The notes: a model not told the origin generated them from the sequence alone. A stretch of 64,000 nucleotides of DNA from Hydrogenophaga sp. NFH-34 (GCF_021401345.1 NZ_JACBGE010000003.1:1-64000); one strand, 5' to 3'; counted from the first letter of the stretch, positions 7,702 to 15,613 are shown. A program made the numbers and translations.

Positions 7702-7767
7702 GCGCATGATCCTCAGCCGCACGCCCGAGCAGCAGGCCGCGCTGCTGGCGGTGGCCACGGAAGGTGA
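7522..7767 (+). pseudogene. hepT: HEPN toxin, copy B, C-terminally truncated
   Basis: The 5' end is intact (MQRDPRVFLWDVREAAQAI), overlapping the MNT stop. After LAKLDAA (about base 7700) the sequence leaves the HEPN homology and reads about 20 unrelated residues to a stop at 7767. The catalytic R-x4-H motif present in copy A is missing, so no RNase activity is expected. The damage is complementary to copy A, which keeps the motif but has a broken start. Confidence 0.75.
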
Positions 7768-7906
7768 CTACCGGCGCCCGACCTGCGCGAGCTGCGGCGT
7801 GAAGATGGTGGAACGCACGCCGAAGAACGGCGGCTCGGCATTCTGGGGTTGCGTGCATTCCCCGCGCTGCAGAGCGACGCTGTCGATGCGCTCTGCGCCC
7901 CCCTGA
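7697..7906 (+). pseudogene. C-terminal remnant of a restriction endonuclease with topoisomerase-type zinc finger
   Basis: The 69-aa frame contains SRTPEQQAALLAVATEGDY followed by CASCG and CVHSPRC, a four-cysteine topoisomerase-C4-like zinc ribbon. This is the usual C-terminal end of Mrr-type restriction endonucleases. The catalytic domain is absent: the upstream sequence is the truncated HEPN copy B, so the fragment was joined at a recombination point near 7700. It is open but probably not a functional gene. Confidence 0.65.
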
Positions 7907-8732
7907 CGCACCAGCACCAGCACCAGCACCAGCACCAGCACCAGCACCAGCCCCTGCGCCCATGCCTCGCCGCCCCCACCACCACGTTTACGTCATCGAG
8001 CTGCACCCGGACGTGCTGCAGGAACGCAGGTTCCGCCAGTGCAATCCGGGTTATGTCGAGGGCAAGCCGTGTGTGTACGTGGGCATGACGGGGCTCGACC
8101 CGGATGTGCGCTTTGACAAGCACAAGGCGGGCATCCAGGCCAACGCCTACGCCATGAAGTACGGCCTGCGGCTGCTGCCCGACCTGTACGAGGGCTTCAA
8201 CCCGATGAGCTATGAGGCGGCGCAGCAGCGCGAAATCGAGATCGGCATCGATCTGCGCTCGGCCGGGTTCGGGGTGTGGCAAGCGTGAGGGCGCGGCGCG
8301 TGCGTCCATCACCTCTTCTCTGAGCACGTAATCGTGGACCTGCGCGAAGCGGATGCTGCTGCGCTTCGCCGGTGCGACCGGGCTTTCCGGGCTGGTGCGT
8401 GCCCAAGAAGAACAGTTGTGGGTGTAACCCCAGGTTTCGTTGGCCTTGAGCAGGCTGTCGAGTTTGGCCACCTGCTCCGGGGTTAGCCGGTAGTAGCGGC
8501 TCGCGGCCGGCGTATCGCCATCCTCCATCCCGGTCCGGATATCGCTACCGTCTCCGTTGTCTTCCACGTTGGGATGTGCATCGGGCCAGAGACCGTAGCG
8601 GGTGGTTTTGCCGTCGCGGGTGACAGAGATCCAGGCATGCCCAGCGTCAAAGCCATAGGGATCACCAGTTTCGGGATCCATCTGCCCTTTACGAACGTTG
8701 CTATGAACGCCCAGGATGACGTCTTCTGACAT
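7713..8732 (-). CDS. Cys-His hydrolase-like protein; only the N-terminal ~145 residues look genuine
   Basis: The start ATG at 8732 has a strong GGGAGG ribosome site. The first ~145 residues (down to about 8296) look coding. GHAWISV (His) near residue 31 is followed by YGLWPDAHP and then HNCSSWAR (Cys) near 107. His before Cys suggests a circularly permuted NlpC/P60 (LRAT-like) hydrolase, a fold common among secreted peptidoglycan or lipid hydrolases. Beyond that the frame stays open only as antisense of the GIY-YIG-like gene and the CACCAG tract, giving an implausible Trp/Cys repeat. The natural C-terminus has probably been lost by rearrangement. Confidence 0.5.
   Translation of the reverse strand: MSEDVILGVHSNVRKGQMDPETGDPYGFDAGHAWISVTRDGKTTRYGLWPDAHPNVEDNGDGSDIRTGMEDGDTPAASRYYRLTPEQVAKLDSLLKANETWGYTHNCSSWARTSPESPVAPAKRSSIRFAQVHDYVLREEVMDARAAPSRLPHPEPGRAQIDADLDFALLRRLIAHRVEALVQVGQQPQAVLHGVGVGLDARLVLVKAHIRVEPRHAHVHTRLALDITRIALAEPAFLQHVRVQLDDVNVVVGAARHGRRGWCWCWCWCWCWCWCVRGAQSASTASLCSAGNARNPRMPSRRSSACVPPSSRRSSRRSGAGSHLPWPPPAARPAARACG
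7909..7950. repeat. (CACCAG)7 microsatellite
   Basis: Seven uninterrupted copies of CACCAG, 42 bp, lie between the endonuclease remnant and the GIY-YIG-like gene. A hexamer tract keeps frame when it changes length, so it could extend a coding region without breaking it, or alter spacing upstream of the next ATG at 7962. Confidence 0.95.
7962..8288 (+). CDS. GIY-YIG-like nuclease-fold protein
   Basis: A 108-aa protein with HVYVIEL near the N-terminus and VYVGMTGLDPDVRFDKHKAG around residues 38-57. This resembles the two strands and following helix of the GIY-YIG fold (here VYVI...VYVG, with an arginine after it). A glutamate in the last helix (QREIEIGIDL) could be the metal ligand. The function is unknown; small stand-alone members occur in mobile regions. 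The C-terminal part of the minus-strand frame 7713-8732 overlaps it completely and is probably not coding there. Confidence 0.6.
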   Translation: MPRRPHHHVYVIELHPDVLQERRFRQCNPGYVEGKPCVYVGMTGLDPDVRFDKHKAGIQANAYAMKYGLRLLPDLYEGFNPMSYEAAQQREIEIGIDLRSAGFGVWQA

Positions 8733-8772
8733 GGTTCCGACCTCCCCTCGAAACGGCTATCAACAATGACGT

Positions 8773-9216
8773 TCAGCGCGAAAGCGGTACCACTTCCAGC
8801 ACATCACCCTGCCCCTGGATCATCACGGTCTCGCCTTGGTAGGGCAGTACCACGCCGTAGGTAAAGCGGTCGGGCGAGCCTGGCACCGGCTGCGCCGGGC
8901 TCATGGCGGTGCAATGCGCGTTCACCAGACAGCTCTTGATCGTGACCCAGAGGGTTTTGCCATCGCTGCGGTAGTCCGCGCCCACGTACTTCTTCGCACT
9001 GGACACCAACGGGCGGAAACTCAGCCGCACCTGTGCGTCACCGGCAGGGCGGAGCTGGATATGCCAGGCCTGGACGAGAGAGGACGTGGTGTTGGTATTC
9101 ATGGCGTCCTTGGCGTTGGGGGTTCCGGAACAGGCCGTCCCGGTGAGCAGGAGCAGGCAAAAGGAAAGGCCACCGAGCCAACGTCGGCGAACCTGGGAAG
9201 AAAGATACGGTGTCAT
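8773..9216 (-). CDS. Small secreted lipoprotein, function unknown
   Basis: A 147-aa protein. The start at MTPYLSSQ is favoured by an AAGGAGG ribosome site 7 nt upstream; the frame stays open further upstream without support. The N-terminal arginine patch, hydrophobic core and LTGTAC form a lipoprotein signal with a cysteine near residue 29. The mature part is beta-rich, with two close cysteines (CLVNAHC) that may form a disulfide. I recognise no family. It is divergent from the holin-like gene, with 234 bp between the starts. Confidence 0.75.
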   Translation of the reverse strand: MTPYLSSQVRRRWLGGLSFCLLLLTGTACSGTPNAKDAMNTNTTSSLVQAWHIQLRPAGDAQVRLSFRPLVSSAKKYVGADYRSDGKTLWVTIKSCLVNAHCTAMSPAQPVPGSPDRFTYGVVLPYQGETVMIQGQGDVLEVVPLSR

Positions 9217-9450
9217 GGAACCTCCTTGATGCAATCCTGCGGCAGGAAGAGGGAGACCATGATGGCGAGTCAACGGCCCGGCAAATGCTCGCGGGTCGTG
9301 CCTTCTTGACCCTCCCCCGGGCATTTTTTGGCGGAGTATAGCCAGCCGCTGGCCGTATCCGCAGCGGCGTGGCGGTTTCAAGGGTAGATTCACTCTGTTC
9401 CGTTCGCCAAGTGCTGGCGAACACGCTTGCCACCATCCATCTGTCGCACC

Positions 9451-9858
9451 ATGCTCGCCAACCTCACCCCCTTCCTCCTCCACTGGGCCATCACCGCTTT
9501 CGCGCTGTGGGTGGCCAGCCATGTGTTCAAGGGGCTGCGTTTCGGCAGCACGGGTGCGCTGGTGGTGGCGGCCCTGCTGCTGGGGCTGGCCAATGCGGTG
9601 GTGCGGCCGCTGCTGGTGCTGCTCACGCTGCCGCTGACGCTGATCACCTTCGGGCTGTTCCTGCTGGTGATCAACGCGCTGGTGCTGATGCTGGTGGCCA
9701 AGCTGGTGAACGGTTTTCACCTCGACGGTTTCTGGACCGCGTTCTGGGCCAGCATCTTCATGGCGTTGCTGAGTCTGGTGCTGGGCGCTTTCGTGCTGGG
9801 CGGCACGCCCGAATTCACCATCCAGACAGACCCCGCGCCAGGGCAGCTCTGGTTGTGA
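9451..9858 (+). CDS. Phage holin family 4_2 (YvlD-like) membrane protein
   Basis: A 135-aa protein with four hydrophobic segments and the family pattern GLANAVVRPLLVLLTLPLTLITFGLF, then VINALVLMLVAKLV. These proteins are usually chromosomal membrane proteins of unknown role, despite the holin name. The start at MLANLTP is chosen because the helix begins right after it; a start eight codons upstream is possible. No phage genes are nearby. Confidence 0.85.
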   Translation: MLANLTPFLLHWAITAFALWVASHVFKGLRFGSTGALVVAALLLGLANAVVRPLLVLLTLPLTLITFGLFLLVINALVLMLVAKLVNGFHLDGFWTAFWASIFMALLSLVLGAFVLGGTPEFTIQTDPAPGQLWL

Positions 9859-9888
9859 GGGAGCGGCGGCGCAACCTGCGGGCGCGCC

Positions 9889-9993
9889 TCATTCCATCCA
9901 GTCGAACAGGTCGGTCAGCACACCGAACAGCCAGGCGGCAAAGCCTGCGGCCATGAGGGCGATGAGGGACATTGCCAACAGTGTCCAGGTCAT
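9889..9993 (-). CDS. 34-aa single-span membrane microprotein
   Basis: A short frame, MTWTLLAMS to LFDWME, with one membrane-spanning stretch (residues 4-27) and an acidic C-terminal tail. A GAGGAG ribosome site lies 7 nt before the ATG. No family is recognised. It is convergent with the holin-like gene and lies just downstream of the periplasmic protein gene at 10049, possibly in the same transcript. Confidence 0.5.
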   Translation of the reverse strand: MTWTLLAMSLIALMAAGFAAWLFGVLTDLFDWME

Positions 9994-10048
9994 GGAAGTC
10001 TCCTCGGGGTGAAAAGGGGTTGAAGGAATGCGGGGCGGCGCAGGCCAC

Positions 10049-10453
10049 TCAGCGCGGGGTTGTGGGGTCGGGGTCGATTTCGACTTCGATCTCGCGAATC
10101 ACGCCGCCACCTTCGACGCTGCCACTGGCCTGCCCTTCACCCTGGGCCATGCGCTCGCACAGGGCGCGGTCGATCACATCCTTGTGCACGGTGCAGCGCA
10201 GCAGCGCGTTGCGTTGCCACTGGGCGGCGTCGCCTTCCTGGCCGGTCAGGGTGCCGCGCAAGGCTTCCTGGCGGGCGGCGCCGGCGTCGCGCAGACAGGC
10301 GTGGCGGCTGTCGGGGTCGGCCACGCTGGCGCAGGCCTGCCGTTCGCGCTGGTAACGTGCATCGATACCGGCCCGGTCGCCGGCGGCCAGTGCGGAAGCC
10401 ATCGGCGCGGCCACCACCAGGGCGGCAATGAGGGGGGCGATTCTGGGGGTCAT
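10049..10453 (-). CDS. Exported hypothetical protein
   Basis: A 134-aa protein with a clear Sec signal (MTPRIAPLIAALVVAAPMASALAA, cleavage after ALA) and a GAGGAG ribosome site before the chosen ATG. The mature part is charged and helical, with four cysteines (CASV, HACLRD, RCTVHK, LCERM) that probably make two periplasmic disulfides, and it ends in an acidic tail. I recognise no family. It lies upstream of the 34-aa membrane protein on the same strand. Confidence 0.7.
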   Translation of the reverse strand: MTPRIAPLIAALVVAAPMASALAAGDRAGIDARYQRERQACASVADPDSRHACLRDAGAARQEALRGTLTGQEGDAAQWQRNALLRCTVHKDVIDRALCERMAQGEGQASGSVEGGGVIREIEVEIDPDPTTPR

Positions 10454-10600
10454 GGGATGCTCCTCTGAAGCGGGCCGCGAGGCCCTGGCCTGACATGGGT
10501 TCATGGTAGGCAGGCCCCCGGCGCGGCGGCATCCGACAGCGCCGCCACCGCATGTAGGACGGCCCCTACAGGCGCAGCGCCGTGGCAGGCAGTGTGCGCG

Positions 10601-11953
10601 TCAAAGGGGCAGCACGGCGTGCACGGTGGTGCCGCGCCCGGGCGCGGAGCGGATGCCCACGTCGCCGCCGCTGGCGCGGATGCGAAAGCGCATGCCCTGC
10701 AGGCCGTGCCCGCCCCGCCCGGCCACGGTCGAGGGGTCGAACCCCTGGCCGTCGTCTTCCACCGTCACCGTCACCTGCTCGCCCTCGCGCTGCAGCACCA
10801 CGCGCACCTGGCGGGCTTGCGCGTACTTGGCCACGTTGGTGAGCGCCTCCTGCACCAGGCGGTACACGGCGAGCGAACGTTCGGGAGACAGCACCACATC
10901 GTCAAGCTGGACGTCGACGGCCACTTCGGCACGCTGCGCAAACTCGGCGCACTGGATCTGCAGCGTGCGTTTGAGCCCCAGGTTCGACAGCGACGAAGGG
11001 CGCAGGTCCTCGATGATGCGCCGCTTGAGCGCGATGCCGGCGTCGAGCGATTCGCGCAGGTGTTCGACGAGTTGCTGCTTGGTGCCGGTCTCGTCCTGGA
11101 TGCGCTTGCGGATGCGCGCCAGGTCGAGCTTGGCCGCGGTGAGCAGCCCCCCCAGTTCGTCGTGCAGTTCGCGCGCCAGGCGGGCGCGCTCGTCTTCGCG
11201 CACGCGCTCCATGTGGCGCGCCAGCTCGATGGTTTCTTCGGTGCGGCGGCTGACCTCTTCGTCCAGCCGGTCGCGTTCGGCGTGCAGTTGCAGCATGTAG
11301 ACGCGGCGCTCACGTTCGCGGTGGCGGCTCAGGTGCATGAGCGCCACCGCACCCCCGATGCACAGCAGCACCAGCAGCCAGATGCCGGCGCGGCTCCACA
11401 GCAGCACGGAGCTGCGGCTGTGGTTGTAGGCGACCGAGCGGGCCGCTTCCTGCCGGATGATCTGGTCGGTCAGGTCGTTGAGCTGGGCCATCATCTCGCG
11501 CCCGAGGTCGGTGAGCGTGAGTTCGATCGCGCCATCGCGGTCGCCCGCGTCGAAGCGCTGCAGCACGGTCTGCATTTCCGAATGTTTGCGGCGGGCCAGT
11601 TCCACCAGTTGCAGCAGCGTGTCGCGCTGCTCGGGCACCTCGGCGGCCAGGTGCTCGGCGTTGCCCATCATCTGCAGCAGCGACCGCTCCTGCTCGTGGT
11701 AAGGCTTGAGATAGTCGGGCCGGCCAGTGAGCATGTAGCCGCGGCTGGCGCTCTCCATGGACAGCAGGGTGCGGCGCAGGCCGTCGACCACCATCTGGGT
11801 GCCGATGCTGGATTCGCGGTTGTCGCTGATGTCCTGGAGGCGGTAGAAGCCCGCTTCGCTGATCACCAGCACCATCACGGCCAGCGACACGGCCACCGGG
11901 CCGATGAAACGGCCCGACACCCACTTGGTCAAACGCTCCAGATTCAACGCCAT
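10601..11953 (-). CDS. NarL-type sensor histidine kinase with CHASE3-like sensor
   Basis: A 450-aa membrane kinase. The first transmembrane helix is at about 16-36. The periplasmic helical region with SASRGYMLTGRPDYL is typical of CHASE3 domains, and a second membrane helix is near 190-210. A coiled linker leads to the HisKA_3 box RELHDELGG (phospho-accepting His) and a HATPase_c domain with QEALTNVAKYA and DDGQGFD. It phosphorylates LuxR/NarL-type regulators. The divergent regulator gene at 11999 starts 45 bp away and is the obvious partner. The signal is unknown. Confidence 0.9.
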   Translation of the reverse strand: MALNLERLTKWVSGRFIGPVAVSLAVMVLVISEAGFYRLQDISDNRESSIGTQMVVDGLRRTLLSMESASRGYMLTGRPDYLKPYHEQERSLLQMMGNAEHLAAEVPEQRDTLLQLVELARRKHSEMQTVLQRFDAGDRDGAIELTLTDLGREMMAQLNDLTDQIIRQEAARSVAYNHSRSSVLLWSRAGIWLLVLLCIGGAVALMHLSRHRERERRVYMLQLHAERDRLDEEVSRRTEETIELARHMERVREDERARLARELHDELGGLLTAAKLDLARIRKRIQDETGTKQQLVEHLRESLDAGIALKRRIIEDLRPSSLSNLGLKRTLQIQCAEFAQRAEVAVDVQLDDVVLSPERSLAVYRLVQEALTNVAKYAQARQVRVVLQREGEQVTVTVEDDGQGFDPSTVAGRGGHGLQGMRFRIRASGGDVGIRSAPGRGTTVHAVLPL

Positions 11954-11998
11954 GCACCCCCCTTATACTGAATCGATCCGTTCACGCACCCGCACCCC

Positions 11999-12631
11999 AT
12001 GATCCGCATCGGCATCGTTGACGACCACACCATCGTTCGCACCGGCCTGAGCCAGTTCATCACCGAGCACGTGGATTTGCGCGTGGCCGCCGAAGGCGCC
12101 AACGGCAAGGACGCGCTCGAGATCGCCCGCAGCGGCGACGTCGACGTGCTGGTGATGGACCTGTCCATGCCGGACCAGAGCGGCGTGGACGCGCTGGCCG
12201 CCATCCGCGTGCGCTGCCCCGATCTGCCGGTGCTCATCCTCAGCGGTTTCCCCGAGACGCACTACGCCACCACGCTGCTGCGCCAGGGCGCCAGCGGCTA
12301 CCTCAACAAGGAGTGCGATCCGTCGGAGATCGTCACCGCCATCCGCACCGTGGCCCGCGGGCGGCGTTACATAACGCCCCAGGTGGCCGAGCTGCTGGCC
12401 GACGGGGTGCTGGGCAACGCCGAGAAGCTGCCGCACGAAAGCCTGAGCGAGCGTGAACTGCAGGTGTTCCTGCGCCTGGCCAAGGGCGAGACCGTCGGCC
12501 ACATCGCCGAACAGATGTTCCTCAGCGTCAAGACGGTAAGCACCTACCGGTCGCGCGTGCTGGAAAAGCTGGCGCTCGGCTCCAACAGCGACCTGACCTA
12601 CTACGCGCTCAAGAACGGCCTGATCCAGTGA
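11999..12631 (+). CDS. NarL/LuxR-family response regulator
   Basis: A 210-aa protein. The N-terminal receiver has the acidic pair DDH near the start, phospho-acceptor VMDLSMPD (Asp about 57) and a switch lysine in GYLNKECDP. The C-terminal LuxR HTH reads LSERELQVFLRLAKGETVGHIAEQMFLSVKTVSTYRSR. It is divergently transcribed from its likely kinase across a 45-bp gap, so both promoters are packed there. It is convergent with a stand-alone receiver at 12696. Confidence 0.92.
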   Translation: MIRIGIVDDHTIVRTGLSQFITEHVDLRVAAEGANGKDALEIARSGDVDVLVMDLSMPDQSGVDALAAIRVRCPDLPVLILSGFPETHYATTLLRQGASGYLNKECDPSEIVTAIRTVARGRRYITPQVAELLADGVLGNAEKLPHESLSERELQVFLRLAKGETVGHIAEQMFLSVKTVSTYRSRVLEKLALGSNSDLTYYALKNGLIQ

Positions 12632-12695
12632 CCGGGGCGGCGGTGGCCGCAGCGGTCGCGCGGCCATCGGCAAGTGCTGGGTCACCACCACCGGC

Positions 12696-13079
12696 TCAGT
12701 CGGTGGCCATGTCGTTGCAGTAGTCGACCAGCGCGTCGATGTCGCGCGACTTGTCGAACACCTGATCGGCGCCCAGCGCCAGGCACTCGGCACGGATGTC
12801 GGGTGTGGCGTAGTTGGTCAGCACCACGGGCCGGATCGGCCAGTCGTGCCGGGACACATGGCGCAGCACGTCGAGCCCGGAGCCGCCGCGCAGGAAGATG
12901 TCGACGATCACCAGATCGCACCGGCCTTCGTTCACCAGCGCTTCAAGCCGCTCCTGGGCCTCGGCCGCCGATTCCGCGTGGCCCACCACCTCGACCGGCG
13001 CCAGGTCTTCCAGGGCAGCAACGAGGTTGGCGCGGATCACCGCACTGTCCTCGACAAGAAAGGTTTTGAGTTTCGGCAT
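12696..13079 (-). CDS. Stand-alone receiver-domain response regulator
   Basis: A 127-aa CheY-like protein: LVEDSAVIR acidic pocket, VIVDIFLRGGSG phospho-acceptor Asp near 58, VVLTNYAT, and the lysine in VFDKSRD. There is no output domain, so it probably acts by protein contact or as a phosphate sink. It sits beside the NarL-type kinase/regulator pair and could be a third member of that circuit. The start at MPKLKTF is chosen because the first beta strand begins there. Confidence 0.85.
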   Translation of the reverse strand: MPKLKTFLVEDSAVIRANLVAALEDLAPVEVVGHAESAAEAQERLEALVNEGRCDLVIVDIFLRGGSGLDVLRHVSRHDWPIRPVVLTNYATPDIRAECLALGADQVFDKSRDIDALVDYCNDMATD

Positions 13080-13260
13080 CGCTGGGCTCGGATCGCCCAC
13101 CGACATCGCCTGGGCAACCGGCGGATTCGGGGGCGCGCCCATTCTAGGTGCGGAAGCCGGCAGCGCCTGTAGGACTTGTCTGACAGCGCGATGCACCGGC
13201 CCGGCCCCACCGGGCGCATGCAGCGCCGGGCGGAGCCCAGGCCGGCGGCGGTGCGCGGCC

Positions 13261-13587
13261 TCAGTTCTGCAGAATGATGTCGTTCTTGACATCCTTGACC
13301 CCGTGGATCGTGCGGGCCACGTCTTCGGCGCGGGCGCGTTCGCCGCCGCTCTTGGCAAAACCAGCCAGTTGCACCACGCCGTTGAGCGTTTCGACCTTGA
13401 TGGCCAAAGCGCTCACCGTCGGGTCTTCGGCGAACTTGGCTTTCACGCGGGTGGTGAGCGTGGCGTCGTCGATGTAGGCCCCCACGGTCTGCTGATCGCG
13501 GGCGACCGCGCAGCCGGCGGTGGTGACCACAGCGGCCACGGCGAGGGTGGCGGCCATGACGAGGCGGGAAGGTTGCAGCGTTTTCAT
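13261..13587 (-). CDS. BON-domain periplasmic lipoprotein
   Basis: A 108-aa protein. The signal peptide ends in TTAGC, a weak lipobox with Cys near 26. It is followed by a single BON domain (YIDDATLTTRVKAKFAEDPTVSA ... LNGVVQLAGFA ... GVKDVKNDIILQ). BON proteins (OsmY/Kbp type) bind membranes or are stress-induced. A start with ribosome site CAGGAG 6 nt upstream is preferred to the 19-codon-longer frame. It is the first gene after a 216-bp non-coding stretch. Confidence 0.85.
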   Translation of the reverse strand: MKTLQPSRLVMAATLAVAAVVTTAGCAVARDQQTVGAYIDDATLTTRVKAKFAEDPTVSALAIKVETLNGVVQLAGFAKSGGERARAEDVARTIHGVKDVKNDIILQN

Positions 13588-13803
13588 GGTGTTCTCCTGG
13601 GCTTTCGGTTCGTTGAAGGTCTGCCTCAGCGGCAGTGACTTCACTGTAGAAAACCCGGCCCGTGCGGCGTATCGGCCAGCAGCGCAACGCCGTGTCAGAC
13701 AGCGCTGACACGGCCGGCTTCAGAAACCTTTCAACCCCGGGGCGAATGGCCCCGCAGCATTCGCACAGAACGGGACATCAATGCGGGGCATCAGTGCGTA
13801 GCA

Positions 13804-14493
13804 TCAATGCGTGGCGCCAGCGGCCAGCCCGGGCGGCGCACCGTCCGGGACCGTGAGCGCACAACGCACCGCGATGCGCAGGCCACGCACCATGTCGTCC
13901 AGCGCCATGTGGGGCGCGCCCTGTTGCGGCAACCAGGGCACGTGAATAAACCCACCCGGGGTGTGGCGCAGCGCCGGCGTGCTGGCCAGCGCGTGCATGA
14001 GCCCGAAGAACACGTGGTTGCAGACAAAGGTGCCGGCCGTCTGCGACACCTCGGCCGGCAGCCCCGCCTGTTGCAGCGCGGTCAGCATGGCCTTGATCGG
14101 CAGCCCGCTGAAGTAGGCCGCTGGCGCCCCCGGCACCACGGGCCGGTCCACCGGCCGGGCGCCCGCGTTGTCGGCAATGGGCGCATCGTCCACGTTGATG
14201 GCCACACGCTCCAGCGACAGCGCGGCTCGGCCGCCAGCCTGACCCACAGCAATCACCAGCGCCGGCTGGTGGCGCTGCAACAATCCTTCAAGCACCTGCA
14301 CAGCCTCGCCAAACACCGTGGGCAACTGCGCCGCGACGACCCGGTGCCCGGCCACCTGCCGACCGTGCAAAGCGAGCACCACCTGCCAGCTCGGGTTGAT
14401 AGAGGCGCCAGCGAAGGGGGCGAAGCCGGTGAGCAGAACCTGCGGCTGTCGCGGCGACAGCGCAAGCATGGGCGAAGGTTCGCGAGCAGGCAT
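13804..14493 (-). CDS. pcp: Pyroglutamyl-peptidase I
   Basis: A 229-aa cysteine peptidase of family C15 that removes N-terminal pyroglutamate from peptides in the cytoplasm. The N-terminal VLLTGFAPFAG motif and the full catalytic set are visible: Glu in ALSLERVAIN, Cys in AGTFVCNHVFF and His in GGFIHVPWLP. The length is slightly above the usual ~215 because of an N-terminal extension; MLALSPRQ nine codons later is an alternative start. Confidence 0.92.
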   Translation of the reverse strand: MPAREPSPMLALSPRQPQVLLTGFAPFAGASINPSWQVVLALHGRQVAGHRVVAAQLPTVFGEAVQVLEGLLQRHQPALVIAVGQAGGRAALSLERVAINVDDAPIADNAGARPVDRPVVPGAPAAYFSGLPIKAMLTALQQAGLPAEVSQTAGTFVCNHVFFGLMHALASTPALRHTPGGFIHVPWLPQQGAPHMALDDMVRGLRIAVRCALTVPDGAPPGLAAGATH

Positions 14494-14671
14494 CGGGGCA
14501 CTGTAGCGCAGCCTCAAGCAAACCCTCCGGCGCCATCTCACACGCATATCGTCAACTTTTTCACCAAACCGACCGGCTCCATCGCCCGCTGGCTCCTCGG
14601 CCGATTACCCTTGCAGGGCGCAGGGTTGTACCACCCGCTGGCGCAGTCTTGAAACCCAGGGAGTGATGAAC

Positions 14672-15613
14672 ATGATGATGAAAGATGCCGGCCGGTTGGC
14701 CATGGCAGCCGGTGCTGCCGGCGTGTGGATGGTGCTTGCCGGGTGCGCTGCGGCGCCCACACTGACACCCCAAGCGCGAAACCACTACGACCAGACCCAG
14801 CAACAGGTGGCCCAGGCCGGGGCGGCCCTGCTGGTCGAAACCTGTCTGTACCGCCTGGAAGTGGGCACCAGCCACGTCTACCCCGCCTTGAGCGAAGCCG
14901 GCGCCACCCGCTTGGCCCAGGCCGTCTCGAAGACGTTGACCGAAAAGGGGGTGAAGGTGGTCTCGACCCAAACCCCGTTCGTCTGCTCCGTCCTGGAGCC
15001 GGACTACCTGCAGACCCTCACCCAGGTCGACAAGCCGGGCGGTGAACAGAAGCCCATCACCAGCTACCCGCTCAAAAACACGGGGACCGCCCTACCGGCC
15101 GATCAGGAAACCACCACGCTGGGACTGCTGAAAAAGCTGCGCGCGCTGGCCCCCACGCGCGATGTTGCTGCCGACACCGAGGTGAAGGCGATGGCGCTGG
15201 ACATCACCCCGGAAGAGGCAAGCGCGCTGGCCCGGCAATTCGGCGCCCCGTACCTGTGGGTCGTGGACATCCAGGAGCAAGACGTGTCCATGGGCCGCAG
15301 CATCAGCATGGTGGCCCTGACCTCTACCCTGACCCTTGGCCTCACGGGCGGCGCCTTTGCCTCCTGGAGCACCAACGAAGACGCCGTCGGCAACATGGTG
15401 GCGCTGATCGACCTGACCCGGCGTGAAGTGCTCTGGAAGAAGCAGTCCAGCGCGGTGGCACGGGGCCTGGTGGATTTCGAGCGACCGGTGGGCACCGAGG
15501 AACAGGCCCGCGTTGGCGCTGCGGTGCTGCTGCAGCCCTTCTACCCGCTGCCTGTGGCGGAAACAACCTCGGCCACGACACCGCCCCCGGCGGCCACCAC
15601 CGCCGCTAAGTAG
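14672..15613 (+). CDS. Large lipoprotein of unknown function
   Basis: About 313 aa with a lipoprotein signal (VWMVLAGCAAAP; lipobox LAGC). Several alternative starts cluster at 14663-14678; the AGGGAG ribosome site ending at 14662 best fits 14672. The mature region has a predicted alpha/beta core (APYLWVVDIQEQDVSMG, ALIDLTRREVLWKKQS), reminiscent of outer-membrane-linked TolB/CsgG-like accessory lipoproteins. It ends in a Pro/Thr-rich tail. No family assigned. It is convergent with the M14 peptidase gene and overlaps it by 8 bp. Confidence 0.75.
   Translation: MMMKDAGRLAMAAGAAGVWMVLAGCAAAPTLTPQARNHYDQTQQQVAQAGAALLVETCLYRLEVGTSHVYPALSEAGATRLAQAVSKTLTEKGVKVVSTQTPFVCSVLEPDYLQTLTQVDKPGGEQKPITSYPLKNTGTALPADQETTTLGLLKKLRALAPTRDVAADTEVKAMALDITPEEASALARQFGAPYLWVVDIQEQDVSMGRSISMVALTSTLTLGLTGGAFASWSTNEDAVGNMVALIDLTRREVLWKKQSSAVARGLVDFERPVGTEEQARVGAAVLLQPFYPLPVAETTSATTPPPAATTAAK

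Noticed and set aside
7909-7950. CRISPR-like array
   Set aside because: A simple hexamer tract with no spacers, so a microsatellite; no other regularly spaced repeats with unique spacers were seen in the window.
9217-9720. Long N-terminal extension of the minus-strand lipoprotein frame
   Set aside because: It would be antisense to the holin-like gene and is His/Gln-rich, out-of-frame type sequence; the internal ATG has AAGGAGG and a proper signal peptide.
9451-9858. Prophage holin
   Set aside because: The family name suggests phage, but no endolysin, tail or integrase genes are near, and this family is usually chromosomal.
10592-11971. 459-aa plus-strand open frame opposite the sensor kinase
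   Set aside because: A His/Gln/Val-rich translation typical of the antisense of a high-GC gene; the kinase on the other strand has all its motifs.
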